In this document: one piece after another, positions 6,561 to 7,791 of the stretch
How positions within the stretch are numbered: the stretch's first letter is position 1
How the letters are laid out: every line of letters starts with the position of its first letter
Origin: Campylobacterota bacterium
Lineage (GTDB): Bacteria; Campylobacterota; Campylobacteria; Campylobacterales; Sulfurovaceae
DNA: 7,791 bases
Reading direction: 5' to 3'
Assembly (NCBI GenBank): GCA_011372825.1
Contig: DSAK01000186.1
Span: forward strand, 1 to 7,791
Made by a program: the position numbers and the translations under genes
The notes under the pieces: model-generated
Seen by the model: only the letters and a program-made list of their open reading frames with translations
Database searches by the model: none
Told to the model about the DNA's origin: nothing

Positions 6561-6749
6561 CAATCAACTCCAAAGATATTAAACACAACATCTTTTATTG
6601 TACAATGACATTTTAAAAGATTTCATCTCATTTTCTATATTTTAGATATGATTTTATCTTTTTAATTATACAAGAAACATTGATCGGAAGTATCCGTTTT
6701 AAATTAGAGATCAAAAAAGATCAACTACAATGTGTGACAATAAGTTTAT

Positions 6750-6773
6750 TTTGGGTTGTCTAGAAACCCCAAA
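6750..6773. repeat. Imperfect inverted repeat, 8-bp stem with one bulge
   Basis: TTTGGGTT pairs with AACCC-c-AAA around the 7-nt loop GTCTAGA, with a single bulged C at 6770. Neither strand has a T-run after the stem, so it is not a standard terminator. It could be an operator or an RNA structure, or mean nothing. Confidence 0.4.
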
Positions 6774-6818
6774 CCCTGCAAGCAGATAGGACTATAGAAA
6801 ATTTAACAATAACACTTT

Positions 6819-6833
6819 TTGCCAAAATGGCAA
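6819..6833 (-). terminator. Possible weak terminator hairpin after the amidase gene
   Basis: TTGCCA and TGGCAA form a perfect 6-bp stem with a 3-nt loop, starting 8 nt after the amidase stop on the minus strand. What follows on that strand is AAAGTGTTATTG, not a U-run, so intrinsic termination would be inefficient. Confidence 0.3.
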
Positions 6834-6841
6834 GATAGACT

Positions 6842-7791
6842 TTAGAGATAATCCATCTCTTTTTGTCTATTTGCTAAGTATTGCACTATACCATCGGCAA
6901 TCCCTTTTGCAATCAGCTCTTGGTAATGGGAATTTACCAAACGATTCCTCTCTGTTGGATTAGTAATGTATCCTATCTCAACTAAAACTGAAGGTCGACT
7001 AGCTCCTACAAGTACCCAAAATGGAGCATGCCTTACCCCTCCATCTCGAGTTTTATAGTGAGGAGCAAGGGAGCCTAATATGTTTCTTTGTATATCAATG
7101 GCAAGTTTATTAGAGAGCATGATTTTTGGACCAGACAAAACACTACTGAGTATAACATTTTTACTCGTATGGTCTGCTTTTTGAAGAACTGAACTATTTT
7201 CTCTAGCAGCAACTGCTTGTGAGCGTTTATCTCGAGTATTTTGCAAGAAAAATGTCTCAACCCCACTCAATGTTTTAGCACTTTTAGCATTTGGAGCAGC
7301 ATTTGTGTGGATAGATACAAAAATCTTTGCATCTTTTTTGTCAGCTAGTTTTGTTCTTTGTTCAAGGGTCACAAAACGGTCATCATTTCGTGTTAGATAG
7401 ACATCAAATCCCTGTTTTTGCAATCTTGCTTGAAGCTTTTTAGAGACTGCAAAGACTATATCTTTTTCCTTTTTGCCTCCACTAACTGCGCCTGGATCTT
7501 TACCACCGTGACCTGGATCTATCACAACAACTACACCTTTTGAAGCAACATTTGCTGGTTTTGGAGCTGGTTTTTGTGGAACAGATTTTGGCACAGTAAC
7601 TAGACTACCTTTGGATACACCACTTGATACAACTAGTTTTCCAATGGGGACTAAAAATAGATTTCTAGAAACCGTAGAGACATAAGGACCCCCCCTTTGT
7701 GATGCCTCGCCTTCGATCACGATACGAACTGTAGTTGAATTAAACTGTGAGAAACGCACACGTGAAGAACCTCTTAGGGCTGCTCCTGTAC
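6842..7791 (-). CDS. N-acetylmuramoyl-L-alanine amidase with AMIN domain (5' end cut by window edge)
   Basis: The enzyme cleaves the amide bond between N-acetylmuramic acid and the stem peptide of peptidoglycan in the periplasm, typically for daughter-cell separation. The frame is open to the window edge (315 complete codons), so the GTG at 7759 is an internal valine rather than the start, and the signal peptide and most of the AMIN targeting domain lie outside. Counting from the first complete codon (nt 7789), the AMIN end covers about 1-50 and a Pro/Ser/Lys-rich linker about 55-85. The zinc-dependent Amidase_3 domain runs from about 86 to 310, with DPGHGG (H94), E108 in KEKDIVF, H161 in SIHTNAA and the catalytic E271 in LVEIGYITNP. 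The segment near 170-235, between the second zinc histidine and the end of the domain, resembles the regulatory helix region of AmiA/B/C enzymes. A G7 tract lies in codons 32-34. The family is clear, but the exact paralogue (amiA or amiC) is not. Confidence 0.95.
   Translation of the reverse strand, partial: TGAALRGSSRVRFSQFNSTTVRIVIEGEASQRGGPYVSTVSRNLFLVPIGKLVVSSGVSKGSLVTVPKSVPQKPAPKPANVASKGVVVVIDPGHGGKDPGAVSGGKKEKDIVFAVSKKLQARLQKQGFDVYLTRNDDRFVTLEQRTKLADKKDAKIFVSIHTNAAPNAKSAKTLSGVETFFLQNTRDKRSQAVAARENSSVLQKADHTSKNVILSSVLSGPKIMLSNKLAIDIQRNILGSLAPHYKTRDGGVRHAPFWVLVGASRPSVLVEIGYITNPTERNRLVNSHYQELIAKGIADGIVQYLANRQKEMDYL
7689..7695 (-). repeat. G7 tract inside the amidase reading frame
   Basis: On the coding strand seven consecutive G span the codons AGG GGG GGT (Arg-Gly-Gly), between the AMIN domain and the linker. 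Loss or gain of one G would frameshift the gene before all catalytic residues. The same 12 bases, ACAAAGGGGGGG, also occur at 4567-4578 before ppa. Confidence 0.75.

Larger units (their letters stand above)
6530..6841. other. AT-rich non-coding stretch between phr and the amidase gene
   Basis: No convincing gene is found in these 312 bp on either strand. A plus-strand frame is open for 48 codons (6617-6760) but has no ATG or ribosome-binding site, and a 19-codon ATG frame begins at 6730 without one. The stretch must hold the phr promoter and the amidase terminator. It also contains the palindrome ATTGTACAAT (6597-6606), CGGA-AGTA-TCCG (6685-6696), AGATCAA twice at 10-bp spacing (6708-6714 and 6718-6724), an imperfect hairpin at 6750-6773, and TTGCCA-AAA-TGGCAA (6819-6833). 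No tRNA or known small-RNA signature was recognised. Confidence 0.6.

Noticed and set aside
6617..6763. 48-codon plus-strand open stretch as a possible gene remnant
   Set aside because: It has no ATG, only a TTG without a ribosome-binding site, and its translation resembles no family I know; AT-rich DNA gives such stretches by chance.
6730..6789. 19-codon ATG open frame in the phr-amidase gap
   Set aside because: No ribosome-binding site, no recognisable similarity, and a length expected by chance.
7757..7759. GTG as the start of the amidase gene
   Set aside because: The frame stays open upstream to the window edge and the residues before it continue the AMIN domain, so this is an internal valine codon and the gene is truncated by the window.

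Overview
The window looks like an ordinary chromosomal segment of a Campylobacterota (epsilonproteobacterial) species. The reasons are moderate-to-low GC, RpoD-like -10 boxes in AT-rich surroundings, a short (160 aa) LeuD, a primary sigma factor with a long charged non-conserved region, and an AMIN-Amidase_3 cell-wall amidase of the kind found in that phylum. The genus cannot be fixed from what is visible. I recognise a family for every gene, and see no mobile element, CRISPR array, tRNA or rRNA.

Layout. On the minus strand, positions 1737 to 1 hold a tight operon, leuD-leuB-purU (purU runs off the left edge). It serves the isomerase and dehydrogenase steps of leucine synthesis plus hydrolysis of 10-formyl-tetrahydrofolate. 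About 180 bp of divergent promoter DNA separates it from rpoD on the plus strand. rpoD (primary sigma factor) is followed after 1 bp by a stand-alone CinA-type molybdopterin-binding-domain protein, and then by ppa (inorganic pyrophosphatase). ppa converges on phr (CPD photolyase, minus strand) across a 54-bp gap holding a GC-rich hairpin. An AT-rich 312-bp non-coding stretch with several short inverted and direct repeats separates phr from a minus-strand N-acetylmuramoyl-L-alanine amidase gene that runs off the right edge.

How the genes work together. The left block is amino-acid and one-carbon metabolism. The centre is transcription plus pyrophosphate removal, which pulls nucleotide polymerisation forward. 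The right is light-driven DNA repair and peptidoglycan cleavage. Apart from leuD-leuB there is no obvious shared pathway.

Starts. Three need care: leuD uses TTG, phr uses GTG, and rpoD most likely starts at ATG 1920, because the longer open frame from 1815 would run through rpoD's own -10 box. The most notable non-genic features are the near-identical -10 regions of the leuD and rpoD promoters arranged back to back, and two G7 tracts, one in the ppa ribosome-binding site and one inside the amidase reading frame. No new biological system is evident.
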